64,000 bases of DNA from Parelaphostrongylus tenuis (GCA_019055375.1 JAHQIW010000301.1:62001-126000); one strand, 5' to 3'; shown: positions 31,601 through 43,394, counted from the first letter of the stretch. Notes: a model not told the origin generated them from the sequence alone. Numbers and translations: made by a program.

Positions 31601-34600
31601 CAGAAATCATTGCAGTAGAAGTTTTTTCTCATCACATTTTTCCCGATAATTAGGCCCGTTACGATCAGCATGGGTAATATGGTACCTGCGGTGCGATGTC
31701 TCATATGACGAAATGTGAGGTACTGTTTCAACTTTCATGGGTTCTGGAGTTTTTCTACCGCGTTATGTCTAATCATTTGATAGCTAACCGGAAGATGATC
31801 AAAATAGGTGTCGAAAAAGGTATTCTGAGCTTTTAATAATTTACAACGGGCCTCTTTTGGAAAAGGTGATTGACAAGTAAATCAACTAAAAACTAAATAC
31901 TTTTCATCTCAACAGATTTGATGTTAGTTGCCGCATCTAATATAAAAAAAAACCACCGGATCAGGCTCACCATGTGCTTTCAAGACTTCAAATGCTTACC
32001 GCAATTGTTCGCATTTTGGATCATAGTAATGCACGCCAAATAATGGCATACGTATCATTCGCGCTCATAGAACGAATAGGGCAATTCCTCCTCTACAATT
32101 ACGTCTGGTTAACGATCTCTGAATTTCTTTACATATCAAAGAATTATTGTTCGTCCTCGAAAAAAACCAGCAAGCTCACGGCGACGCAAAATTTTTCTCG
32201 TATACGATCATGCCAGACACGATTAGCCTCGCCGATCACAGTAATTTGGAGGAACAATGATTTGGACGTTTCGAAGTAAATAAAAAGTCTGTGTAGATTT
32301 CTCGATTCAAGAAGCGGTCTCAATTTCATTACGAAATTGAGTGAGACTGATTTTTAACAAGGATATGGTCAAAACATCCTGTGTTGATAGTTTCGAGCAT
32401 GTGCTGATGATGTGTTTTGTCAAATTTTATCAAAATGATTCATTAAGAAAACCGGGATTTCTAGGACAAAGTTCAAGTTCACAAGATTAGTTAGATAAGC
32501 TCCAAGACTCGCCTGTAAATAGCGGAGGTGAACTTCCACAGATTCGATTGTCCTTTTGAATTGCAACTTGTGAACAATACGTTGATCGTATCTGCAGCAA
32601 TATTCCACTGGAGTGCGAACAAAGACAGACTTTCGACAGTGGTACTAGAAAGCTGTATAATTTTATTGAGAGCACTTCACAGCAACTTTACACTTCATAG
32701 AGTTCGCAATATGATCTCTGTAGGCGTTATTTGCAAAGCACAATGTGGTAAATATCACCATTGTGTGAGTTAAAACCCCATTAGTTATTTATTTCTGAGC
32801 ACACAACCGTTTTATAAAATTTCTTCTCATAAATAAGTCGGTACCTTTTCCAAAAATCATATTGTGAGAGAAATCGGTGGGAAAAAAGCTGCGTTTGCCG
32901 TTGAAATTATAGGATATGAATTTCCCTAATCAATTATTTGATCGGTAACTTCACTGGCAACTGACTGTTATTTCAGTTCTAATCACTGTAGGGTATCATA
33001 GTAGTCGTGTGGAATAAATGGCATGAAAAATGTAAAGATCGACGCAACACAGATTCAAAGCGCTCTGAAAAACTAACAGTAATGTGATTATGTGATGGAC
33101 TGTAGGGTGTAGGGAGCATAGACAGGAAGGTGAAGCTCTCAGCGTTCGTCAATCTTTAGGGATGTTCGACTACATGATACTACGGTTTGAAAGAAAGTTC
33201 TCGGGCAGTCCAATAAGCATAAGATAGCTCTTATGCATATCACGGGAATATTACAGTTTCTTATGTGGGATTTCTCCACTGAAGACCTGAATAATACCGG
33301 TCTTCATTTCCACTTTGTTACAAGCCTCCGCCGTATCCAACGATACAATCGAAGTTCGTGTATTACTTCTCATTATTAGAGAAAGGGTCTTTTACAGCTA
33401 GCTGTAGCCGATGAAATCACCGAAGTCGAAGGGGAAGGCACAATAAGAAAATCAATTGCTGGAAACTGGCTTCAACTCTTTAATGCCGTAGATTTTGACC
33501 TTATTTGATGAAGATGATAAAGCATGTCAAGATTTCTTTGATTCAAAGTCTATGAAATGGTACTTCAACCAAATCTGAAATTGGCAGTCAGATGGCAGAA
33601 AGTCGTAGAAAACTTTGGCTTTTATTTTGAAGATTAGATTATTGTTTTTGTCTGGAATCCTTGCATAGATGTCCAATTTTTTTCAGGTGCCTCAGAACTT
33701 TCTTTTCCGTCTAATACATCGTTGGAGGTGATCTCTTCCAGCTAAATCCGGTAGCGATTTGCCGACCGCGGAGCGACCGAAGGCATGATGAGCGTGGTAG
33801 CAGATTGGCAATCACGTTTATATTGCAGAAAGTTTCCTACCAGTGCGCTACACGCAAGCCGTGCTGCATAGTAACATAGAGAAAATATTCTAGCACGTAT
33901 TCATCAGACCCGTAGCAAGGTAGAGCATATCTTTATTTTTTACTCAAAAATTCCTCAATGTTCGGAGGATTTCTCAAGGTTTCCAGCGAATGCATTAGGT
34001 CTGAAGAACGGCCAATGACAAAATTGACAAATTGTAACGTACAGGCAATCGGAAATGATTTTTAATCTTCGGAAAATATTTGGATATTTCATCCATCCTG
34101 CTGACAAGTACGGGACTTACAATAGCCGGAGTCCTGAAATAGCATCGACTTCTGAAAAGCAACTCTATCGTAAATGAGATAGCGCAATGGTTAGATACTG
34201 TGCATAAAAAGCTATGCTTTGCTTTGTTACCCCTGCATTATAGTTGCAGTGAATCAGCAATCACTTCAGCTCGGTTATCTCCGAGACCGCAGAAAGCATC
34301 GTCTCGTTCAACAATCTACGTCACTTATGAACAAAATGAAATCTTTAAACAGCAATCGAAACAGCACGCGAAATGTTTGAAAACCTTTGTGGACGATATA
34401 TACGCGGAAATGAGACGAATGCATGATGTGCTGTGATCCCCAAAGTAAATTGCAGAACAGATCTCGTTTTCAGGGCTGTTGCAAAGATGACCATTCTATT
34501 TATCGGGATGCATAAATCCGAATGATAAAACACTCTAGACAGAAATAGTAAGAAAAAACATTTCTGTAAAGAAAGGTTACACGGTTACGAGAACGCTGAT

Positions 34601-37012
34601 TTCGGAGTCTCACGAGTATCACAGTCGATTTACTCAACTTAAACCTAGTCAGTTTTTACAAAATTATTTATTTTACATAACCAGTCATCACATTGAATGT
34701 GCGCATCCCAGCACCTGTCGCACCTTTTGAAATTATTATGTTTCTTGGGTGTTGGAGCCTCAGTAAGATCCTGTTCACTGTATGGCGAGTAATAGTGGAT
34801 TTTGCTGCTTATTCCAATAATTATACGTGAGTGCGCCCTCCCTCCTCAATTCTGGCACGATAACCGTTCATGGAGATGAGGCAGTGGTGCTTTGTCTATC
34901 ATTTCAACTTGACACTCCTGTTTGTTGAGTCTATGCTGAACCCGCTTTTCCTGAACCACATAATCTAGTTCGTTTTTATTAAATTGAAAATTCAATCATA
35001 TTGATCCACTCAGTCGATCCGCGCAAAATCACCTAGGCACATTCAATACGTTTGTTTCCCTAGTGATTGGAAATAAGCTACCTTGGGTGTATCCAATCAA
35101 AACTAGTAAAATAAAGGGTATTGCAGGTTTTAGTGGATCTAAATAATTCACAGATGTGAAGAATGCATTCGGCGATTTGAACGAAGCGAAATGACTGGTG
35201 CAAAGTACTAAGAATTAATGATCTTATCTATGGAGTTGACGAGCAATCGCTATTAATCCTAGTAATTCAAACATCACGTTTCCTATTCTGCCGCCATTTT
35301 CTGTTGCGTGAAGAGAAGCAATAAGGCAATGTGGAGGTTCTGCCCTATCGTCCAATGGCATCCTGAAAATTGAGTTTCAAGTTCTAAGAACTTTATCAAG
35401 GAAAACACGTCTTATACATTACAAAAATAACTTCAGAGATCTTGTAGAACATCATTCTAGAATCTTCTCAGAACAGGTTACACGATGATAGAGTAAGAAT
35501 TTCTTTTATAGGATTCTAAAGCGATCTTACTAACATATCTAGCCATATTGGAACTGAATCCGGATATCTTTGAATAAACGCTAGTACAGACCTTCGCAGA
35601 GACAACAGACTAACTACGAGTAAGTAGACACCGGCAACAACTCCTAATAATGCAGAGAAATGAGTTGAAGCTTTCAGACGCCTAAAATTATTCCTATTTT
35701 GATGAGATGGTCTTTAGCTTTTTATTCTTTTGGTGTTAATATCAATAAAGGAATACATAGTTGAGTCTTGAATGTATTCTATAAATATAAGTACAAACTT
35801 TATTCTAACCTTGAACACAAAAGCACGCTCATGATGTGCAATGGACGTGAATACGCCATCAAGATGACCTCATTTTGTAGCCTAATTTCATAACACCTAC
35901 CCTGCTTGCTTCAAATTGGTCTTTTTATCAAAAAAAAAACAGATCTAACTTAATACTCAGTAGTAAGTTTCGTATTCTAAAATGTCATCGCCAGTGTCAT
36001 TTTCAAGTTGCGTTCAGATTGGATATTACTTATGCTCTGATATACTTGATTAATTCATTGTGTTTATAAGTTTACACATGCAATGAAGTTGGTACGGTAA
36101 GTCGTGAGAGACGAACACGAAATGATAGTCATTTCCCATTCTATGAATGCCCCCTGGGAGCGGCGCAACGAAGGGCACCGTACTACTGATGAGCCTGGAA
36201 AGGCAAAATAGGCTGTTTATCACGATATAAGTGCCATATTAAGCCTCATAAAGGGTTAAAACATGTTTTCATGTAATTAGTTCAAAAACTCTTATCCTTG
36301 AAAATTGAAAAAAATGAGGACGTCAAAAGAAACACCTGTTTGAGATCAAAGTTAATAACAGATGTTTCATGCTCTCATCTTGAATACTACTTGACTAGAT
36401 CTATCTAACAAAATTCACTTATAAATGACAAGCCCATTAAGACCATAGGCCCATTAAGAAGGCCGAAATACATGTATCAAGCTGTACAAGAGCCCATTAA
36501 TAGACCACATGACATGTTGGCTCAAATAATAATTATGAGATATTTTTATAAAGATTTCAACTCCATCGCGCACGTGAGAATTTATCTCGATAGCGCGTGG
36601 AATGGTGGATGTGCATGTTGTGAATAGCGTGTCGAGTGTTCAATGATTGCGCTGATCTCGCTTCCCACGCTGGACTTCTTGTTGATATAGTTACGAGCAA
36701 CCTTCAAGTGCAAAATTACAATATAAACCATTTAGGATCACCGTGTATTCATCTGAAATGGATTTCTCACCATACATAGCTTTTTTATCAGGATTTGGGT
36801 AACCATTCGATAGCCTGGAAGACGACGATTTGAATGATGCATCTGGTTTCTAACAAAGTTCTCTCAGTATACTGTAGCAACGAACGCATAATAACGATTC
36901 GCACCTTTTGGAATATTGAACTTCTGTCATGTATGCTGAAAACAACGTGGTAAAGAAGAATAAGAGGAAAAATGAGAATACTAGCCAATCTTATGCATTC
37001 ATATTCATGCAT
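25637..37012 (-). CDS. glycosyltransferase family 11 (alpha-1,2-fucosyltransferase-like), nine exons
   Basis: GT11 enzymes transfer fucose from GDP-fucose to glycans in the Golgi. Exons on the minus strand: 37012-36873, 35362-35228, 34133-34043, 32644-32513, 29267-29140, 29033-28930, 28612-28412, 25980-25911, 25679-25637. Together they give 1,044 nt (347 residues plus stop), the usual worm GT11 size. Visible in order: a signal anchor (LASILIFPLILLYHVVF), the GDP-fucose-binding-type loop GGRIGNVMFELLGLIAIAR, EYCCRYD and YLQ|SYKYFWNLQRSEI, the diagnostic CVHIRRGDF, YIFTDNTEW, WEFSRLYCDWLLLT and APTSTYGWWLGFL. Phases fit at all junctions. Introns 2 and 4 are non-canonical (AT-AG and GC-AG). The last exon is the weakest call; AATAAA occurs beyond it at 25554-25549. 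C. elegans has many GT11 paralogues, so the exact ortholog is not assignable. Confidence 0.9.
25911..25980 (-). CDS. GT11 exon 8 (TYGWW motif)
   Basis: Begins after ctttag and reads APTSTYGWWLGFLSRGQQ then VYYNKK, the conserved S-T-x-G-W-W region of worm GT11 proteins. It joins exon 7 through a G|CA alanine codon and has a perfect gtaagt donor. It is separated from exon 7 by a 2.4 kb intron containing a SINE and an RTE relic. Confidence 0.88.
27080..27250 (+). pseudogene. RTE-type LINE endonuclease relic
   Basis: The frame at 27145 reads MKKFHREGHIDYRMIICDFN, matching the KFYR-DH---KVIVGDFNA strand (catalytic D-N) of RTE-clade apurinic endonucleases. Stops follow. It is inserted antisense to the GT11 gene, in the intron 25981-28411. 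Confidence 0.6.
27849..28125 (-). mobile_element. tRNA-derived SINE, copy 1
   Basis: Read on the minus strand, the head is TGGTGCAGTTGGTTAGAGGT (A box) then GTGGTTCGATCCCGCG (B box), followed by a non-tRNA body (CCATCCATCCCTCCGG, GCGAGTCATTGTAGAGGCCA) and a tail ending CAACGCTGAAAGCTT. The antisense ORF over it is spurious. It lies in GT11 intron 7. Confidence 0.8.
28412..29267 (-). CDS. GT11 exons 5-7 (catalytic core)
   Basis: Exons 29267-29140 (SYKYFWNLQRSEILKAVSG), 29033-28930 (ICVHIRRGDFTNSTMHLPS) and 28612-28412 (PRIYIFTDNTEWTR; NAEWEFSRLYCDWLLLT). H-x-RRGD is the signature of GT11 and related fucosyltransferases. The donors are gtacgt, gtgagg and gtaaag, with acceptors ttccag, ttctag and tttcag. 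Split codons are AA|T and G|CA. Confidence 0.92.
31375..31590 (+). repeat. dispersed repeat, copy 2 (see 6208-6420)
   Basis: Shares cgtcgtagaatactggttga, gcgtctcctt, gatagcctggctg and cattccata with the copy in HEATR5 intron 9. It lies in the 3.2 kb GT11 intron 29268-32512, where I otherwise see nothing. Confidence 0.65.
33130..33172 (-). mobile_element. SINE tail fragment
   Basis: agctctcagcgttcgtcaat and cttt-agggatg match only the tail end of the SINE family. It lies in GT11 intron 3. Confidence 0.45.
34357..34440 (+). repeat. short dispersed repeat (TREMFE-type), copy
   Basis: Reads ETAREMFENLCG in one frame; see 2603-2710. It lies in GT11 intron 2. Confidence 0.45.
35228..35362 (-). 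CDS. GT11 exon 2 (GRIGN motif)
   Basis: Starts after ttttcag at 35363 and reads CLIASLHATENGGRIGN followed by VMFELLGLIAIARQLH, aligning with the G-LGNQ-F--A-L-GIAR block of GT11. It ends CAT AG, and the intron begins ATAAGA instead of GTAAGA. Exon 3 supplies G, giving HRTPAI, a good family match, so the boundary is right even though the donor is not GT. Confidence 0.85.
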
Positions 37013-37995
37013 AAAATATGCATTCAAAGGCAATTGTAAAGTGAGCACAAAAATGTCCCAACAAGTAATGCTTAGTAGTGGTTGAGTTATAAGGGAAACC
37101 AGTAAGCTCTAAAAGGTACAAACTTTATGAAAATGACTCTTCCCTCATAAAAAGTAGCGAAACTAGGAGAACACACATTAATTCGTGCTGGTTGGTCCAC
37201 ACGGAGCGGTGTGTCTCTTCAAAAAGCATGATCATTCAGAGGCCTTTTTCGCTGGACAGAACTTTTCTTCTATACTGTAAGTGATCATTCCATAGTTCGG
37301 GAAACGAAGATTGCAAAACTGTCCTTAATTTTTTAAGAAGCGTTATTTTTGCGCGTTAGCAACAGCGTTTATTCATGGCTTTTCACCAGACTTTTAGTAA
37401 TGATTTTTCCTTACTTTTTGAGAACTGAATAGTTAACAGGGAATCACAGAAACCTAATGAACCCATTGCTTTCGTCTCACGGGAAAAGTCAGAGATCTGG
37501 GCTTGTAAGTGTCGACGATACAATTGCAAGTAAAATTTTGAAACCCATAAGGTGATCGAAGAACTTAGTGATATCGAACGTTTTCACGGGAGAGAAGTTG
37601 TTCAAAACAAGTTGATTAGGAGTGGCGTTGCTTGATACAACTCATACAAACTTTTGGTCATCAGTAGTCGATATATATTGAATTGTGGTTATAATATTAT
37701 TTTCGTTTATTTATTAATTTTGGGCATATATATATGGAAATACTTTGAGTGGATTTAGTAAGATAGATCTATACAAATGATATTCAAGATGAGAGTATAA
37801 AACATCTTTTGTTAACTCTGATCTCAAATAGGTGTTTCCTTTGACACACTCATTTCTTTCAGTCTCCAAAGTATGGGAGTTTTTGAACTAATTACATATA
37901 ACATGTTTTAGCTCCTATGAGGCTTGATGTGGCACTTATACAGTGATAGACACCCTATTTTGCCGTTCCAGGCTCATCAGTAGTACGGTGCCTTT
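36171..37995. repeat. large inverted repeat enclosing GT11 exon 1
   Basis: Arms 36171-36420 and 37749-37995 are imperfect inverted copies (cgtactactgatgagcctgg; aacatgtttt; gatctcaaa-aggtgtttcc). The spacer of about 1.3 kb holds GT11 exon 1 and its likely promoter. A third arm copy lies at 38121-38220. Either a foldback transposon of 1.8 kb or two independent insertions. Confidence 0.7.
36873..37012 (-). CDS. GT11 exon 1 (cytoplasmic tail and membrane anchor)
   Basis: ATG at 37012-37010 begins MHEYECIR followed by the hydrophobic LASILIFPLILLYHVVF and a polar stem, as in type II Golgi enzymes. The exon ends CTA CA|gtatac, two bases into a codon, and exon 2 starts with the required single base. 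The start choice rests on the anchor; an upstream GTG in frame at 37048 is not a plausible start. The exon lies between the arms of the inverted repeat 36171-37995. Confidence 0.6.
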
Positions 37996-39033
37996 CAGTT
38001 CCGCCGCTACAGAAAAGATATACCTTACTCATAATGAGACTAAAGACTACAGAAACTTGCGGTGAATTGTTATTCGGTGTCGATATACGGTTATATCTCC
38101 CCTGAATCGGTTGAACCAAAGGTCACCGTGCTACTGATGAGCCTGGAAAGGCGAAGCAGGTCTGTCTGGTACTGTATATACTAGAGCCATATCAGACCCC
38201 GTACAATGCTCGAAACATGTTGTCGTATTATAAGATTCCTAGTGTTTTTGAGCGAGATCTATAGAAGCAGTAGAGTAAAGGGGTATTAACTAATCAATTT
38301 CGAAGCCATTAAGCAATCAGACCATATATGCATCAAAACATTCGCTTTGAGCGCATATAGTGTAAAGATAAGAAGTATCCTGCTACATGCGCGTGGGTTG
38401 TTGGCTCGATTTTGCTCGTCGGGTTCACCATGTCGTCAATCCTTCCAGGATCGCTAAATCAGTATCGAAATCGTCTAAGAGGTGATTAGTACTAAGTTAA
38501 TAGTTTGGCAGACAACTGCGAGTGATTTGTGAGGTCCAAATATGCACTAAGTCACCTCTAATGATCTTTAATTAAGTCGAATGCATGACGTATCGCCTGT
38601 GATCGATCAACTATGAGAGCTGCATCGTATCGTCTGTAACAAATTTTCTCAATTTTCTATTACTTCGTATACAGCATGATAGAAAGGTTTTATTTCATCT
38701 CAACTGTTTCTTTGCGTAAAATGCTTTTCATCGGCCTTTACTGATTCAGTGATTTCCCACATCTTCTCTTGGCAGCTAATAGTTCGTACAGCTAATCGCT
38801 TCTTGATTTGATACATCTGAGGGGAGATGAGCCCTCTTAAATGGATTCTGAGCATTTCTAAAACGTTCCGGCACAATTACGTGCACTACATCTGTCTCTT
38901 TCGTTACTTATCGTTTCTGACGCTAGTGTACCGCGAGATGGAAGTTTTCAGAGGCTTCGTATGCTTCAGAAATGTGAATTTCTTTTGTGGCATTGTGAAA
39001 GCGGCAGTTTTTGTTGACGATGACCCTGATGTT

Positions 39034-39036
<3 letters not shown>

Positions 39037-39082
<46 letters not shown>
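39037..39082. repeat. (AT)n microsatellite
   Basis: About 21 TA units, followed by gcatatacatatgcatatat. The ORFs on both strands through it are not genes. The 38.24-41.4 kb stretch otherwise shows no supported gene. Confidence 0.95.
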
Positions 39083-39083
<1 letters not shown>

Positions 39084-41499
39084 TATACATATGCATATAT
39101 ATAATATGTGCATGTTTGCTATAAGTGCTTCTGAATATGTGGATCTGTGCGTGTTTCAGTACGTACATATAAGTGCCCATAAATTTGTAGTACATGTGTA
39201 TGCATCGTGAATCGGAATATTTTGGCATGTCTAGGTGTGAATGAATTCTAATTCAGGTTCTGAGTCTACGTCGTCAACATCCGGTGCGATATAATCTGAT
39301 CACGGAGCAGTGGATCATTGAATTAGTCGTAGATTACGCCATATAGTTCCTCATAAGTAACCAAAATCTCTCCATTCGCCGTTTTAGTGCAATTTTTGCA
39401 CTCTTTTTCGCCATTTTTGCGCTCCTTTCTTCCTCAGTTGTCATAAATTTAGCTAGTTTTCTACATCTAATAAACGGCAATCAGTGGACTCCATTATAAC
39501 ACAACACATGCTGCATTCAAGTCCTTTTCAGGGCCTCCTCTCTTTTATTGTGTGGTTCTCACAAAGCAAGCTTTCGAAACTGAACTATATTTACCATACG
39601 CTTCAAAGAGTATTTCTTTTATTTACTGCTATTTCTTCCTTCATTTTCATCTCTCTTAAAGAAATCTGGTCTGTAACTACCATACTATTTCGGTCAACTT
39701 ATCATCAAACTCAGCCCCACTTAAGTCCTAAATTTCGTAACAGAGGGATTTGAATTAAAATAAGAAAAAACCCTAGATTTCTGAAGGATGAATAATTATG
39801 TTTTTATGAGGGAGTTTGAAGGGTACTGATAGAGCGTCATAAGTGAAGAAGACAAAATAGGCAGAAAGAAGAATTATATTGAGATAATCGGCTCTATGAA
39901 CATTCTTAAAGGCATTCAAAGGTATCTTGGCATACGAATTCAAGACTTAATGATTGGAAGCGATACAATTTTTTACAGTCTTGATTGGTTCGTATTGGCA
40001 TTGCTCTAAATTAGCTGTATGAAAATCCTACAGCAGATGATCTCTAACATCCTGCAAGGCAATCTATTTCAGACTTCTAGAACATCAAATAGTTAATGAA
40101 ATACTCATTAATTCTCATCGTTTACATCTCACACATATGTTTTCGTCACTTCTCCATCAGTTTTAGGGTGTCGAAACGTTTATTGCAAGACGACAACACC
40201 AACAGATACCGTTAATACGAAAGCAAAAGTACTGAGGACACATTGCATTAATAAATGAATTGATGTCGATCACACAACATTTACCAGTTCAACCCTATTG
40301 AACATTACCAATGTCTCCATGTTTTGGCGTATAACTGCTGGAAACAGTCTAGGAAAAAAGCAAGTTGAATGAGGAATAGAAACAAGGTGAGATATGCAAT
40401 GGGCTGATGTCTGATATTGTTCGAAAACGTGTACACACTGACTGACTTCCAGTACTGTCGCCAATCGTTCACCATATAGTAATTGAGTAGGAAAATTGAA
40501 ACATCCGCTAAAATGCCGATTTTTCGCAACGGTTCTCGTACTTATTAATCATAAAAATTCAAAACTCTTTTATTCGTACTGTGGAAGGATTCATCTGCTT
40601 CAACAAAACGTCAATATGAAGCTACACCCCGTGAATATAAATACTGCTCGCGAATTACAATAAAAATATTTTTTCGAAATAACTTACACCTTTTGCGTAC
40701 TACAGTGTATTAGCAACAGCAAAAAATTTTTATCGAATGTTCATAATACGATTAGGAGACAAAGGTTATGTACCATGATTTGTTACGAGGATTAGAGAAC
40801 GAGGGACATCTTGTTGAATATCACAGGGAGCAGATACCATCAAAATGCACCACGCTCCTCTCAATATTTCCTAATAAAGGAGGCGCTACTGGTCTCAGTG
40901 ACTTGTTCTTCATGTAAAAAAAAATTTTTTGATAGTTTTCGGTTATGCGTACCCTGTTTCGACCCTTCAGAAAAAGCACAAAACATGCGGTGAATTCTAT
41001 TGTGACTCTATTTGCTCACAATACTTTCCTTGCTGAACACATGCGAGGTTCTTAATAGCAGTACTTTTTGAATACAATACTAGAGCGCAGTGATTTTTCA
41101 GAGCTAGAGAAGATCAAATTAACTCGCAATTCAATCGAAAACTGCATGTAGTCTGGCATGGCATACCTTAGTCACCTGTAAGGCGTGAGGGGATCATTAC
41201 TTTGTGGAACGTATAAACCACTCTGTAGGTATGGAAGAACATCTATTCAGCAGAATCAATACTAACAAAACATCTTATTAGATACGTATAGGGATTGAAA
41301 CATAAGTGAAAATTTTTGATATAAGACTCAGTACAATCGCGCAGAAATCCAAAACATCTGCCTGGGAAAAATTTTGAAATTATTGGATAACTGCCGGCCC
41401 TCTTCTGTGCAGCTGGAACGTGGACTGATACTCCGACTAATGAAGACTGCCACGAACAACTCACAGGTTTTCTGAAATTTGCTCGGTGCACACATCCCT

Positions 41500-41880
41500 C
41501 CGGCTTGCGTACTTCACAACTTCGAGGTTCATCCTATCTTCGTGACCCAAATTTCTACTCATCTATAGCAAAACACAGATGCGCCGGTCATATACTGAGA
41601 AGAAAGGATGACAGATGGACGAAAATAACTGTAGAGTGGATTCCACGACAATGTACTCGTCCTCGAGGACGACCGCTTTCACGTTAGGCGGACGTGTTCG
41701 TTGAAAGAATTAAGAAGCTGTACTAGCTGCTGCCGATATTTTTCAGATCACGGTATGACACCTGCACCAACCGCTATGCTCAAATTATACCACCGTCACG
41801 GAAGACTGTCGCACAGCAAGGTGTCGAATGGAGTGTGTGCTGGGATCAGCACAACCAGCTAAGACGGACAGTCCAAGTAT
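41500..41880 (+). pseudogene. RTE-type LINE reverse transcriptase C-terminal relic
   Basis: Reads KHRCAGHILRRKDDRWTKIT, then VEWIPRQCTRPRGRPLSR and, after stops, WSVCWDQH. This is the conserved C-terminal tail of RTE-clade proteins (WAGH--RR-DDRWT--T--W-PR---R--GRPP-RW, then a W-RC--cw tail). Truncated, with at least two stops. Confidence 0.8.
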
Positions 41881-42457
41881 CCAAGCATCCAAGTAAATTT
41901 GGATAAATGCTATAAATCCGAAAATGTATGATAAAAAGAAGTGTTCGTGATTGAGCGCGATTTCTCACCACGCCTCAGGCTAATTTTTCTGACGTGAGCT
42001 AGGCACATTCTATCTTATGCACGATTCTGTGTGGCTTGTCTCCAGTGGAAAATTGGCGAACTCAAAATAGTGAAACATTGAATGCGCTGAAAGCTATTTA
42101 CTTTGCGATCCAAGATTCATCATGTTTTGTTGTGCTGAAGCCATGAACGTATTTGATTCAGTAGCTTGCAAATCACTTTGCCCGCTCCAAACTCTGAAGA
42201 AGGCGATATCGTCAGACGCCAGTCATTGTTTCATTGTTGGACTGTATTAGTATTCAATGACTAATAGAAGTGACAACCTCGCATCTGCTTATCAAGAGAA
42301 ATATTCAATCTATGGCAAAAATGACAGATAGTCGATTCCGGATATTGGCCCACATTTCAGTTATGAAGTAACTAGTAGAAACATTTGTTCAACCGCTTTT
42401 TGCGGTGTTATGATGTACAGATATACCCAGCGATGCAGAGTGATGTGAACAAATTTC

Positions 42458-42531
42458 GCGTCAAGAGGGACTCGAACTCACATCTCACTCTATCTGAGAG
42501 CGCGCGCTTTGACCCGTTGCACTACTGGCGC
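42458..42531 (-). other. tRNA-like module, pseudo-tRNA (74 nt)
   Basis: GCGCCAG pairs with TTGACGC at six of seven positions. The D stem is GTGC/GCGC, and the anticodon-type arm CGCTC-TCAGATA-GAGTG is perfect. The T stem pairs at only three of five positions, and position 33 is C instead of T. Read as a decayed tRNA or tRNA-derived element. Confidence 0.4.
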
Positions 42532-43227
42532 CCATTTTGCCCGCCACTCTTCCTACGCTACAACGCATCTATCTGTGAGCCGCCAACCGTCAACGGTATG
42601 GGTATAGATGAAGTAACACTCTAATGCCACTGATAATAGATGGCATCGGTATGGCACACATGTTATAGAAGATTAGCTAGATCTATGCATTTTTGACACA
42701 CCTTCAAATATAAAAAAACAGTTAACCCTTTGAAGATTGTGGGTGGAAGCTGTGAGAAACATGGCTCCCAAATTTTGGCCCTATCGCACCAATTTTAAGC
42801 CCCACATTTTCAAAGATCTTTTTCATGCCAAGAATAGAGAAAAACGACGATCTGGAGAAATGTGTTTGTTGCTTCTTTATATATCACTACATAAATACTG
42901 ATTTTATTGAAATGACCAGCCCGCTCTGCTGTGCTGTCAATGAATTGAGCAGCGGCAGTTATGCCTCACCATAATGGGAGGTATATCCTTTCATGGAATT
43001 TCCCGCAAATGTCATATTTTCCTCTAAAATGTGCCATTAATCTTGCCACATAGCTTTCAGTGCACAGCTGCACGAAGAATTCAGCGGTTGTTGCACCAAA
43101 ATAGTCAGATTTTTTTGGTAGATGCTTATCACAACATTGCCTTCTACTTTCAGAAGCCCAATCAATCTTCCAAAAATTTCATTTCGACTATGCTCAGAAA
43201 TTGCTGCTATCTGCGCGTGAGAAGTAC

Positions 43228-43394
43228 CTAAAGGCTCACCAACAAGAGTGAATGTTGCGAATGCAACTGCATTAGGTGTAACACCAGCATTTCGCCGTCT
43301 TAAGACTATCAGAGCACCGATTATAACAAGGCTTATGTGTGCCAACGATCGCATTAGCCATACCATTGGTGCTGTGCATATACGGTCACTTGAT
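43228..43394 (-). other. orphan exon-like segment, possible membrane protein
   Basis: Bounded by a good acceptor (ataatttcag) and a donor-like TTTAG|gtactt. It encodes SSDRICTAPMVWLMRSLAH, the hydrophobic ISLVIIGALIVL, then RRRNAGVTPNAVAFATFTL. The pattern of a hydrophobic span, a basic turn and 'GV-----' loosely recalls the TMD0 of ABCC transporters, but no neighbouring exon was found. Could be a lost gene fragment. Confidence 0.3.

Noticed and set aside
34121..34151. A 31-bp micro-exon and a second intron inside GT11 exon 3
   Set aside because: Reading straight through from 34133 to 34043 without an intron gives RTPAIVSPVLVSRMDEISKY, in phase and closer to the family.
38827..39228. Three ORFs of 69-127 residues
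   Set aside because: All run through the (AT)n tract; the remaining sequence has no family or splice support.
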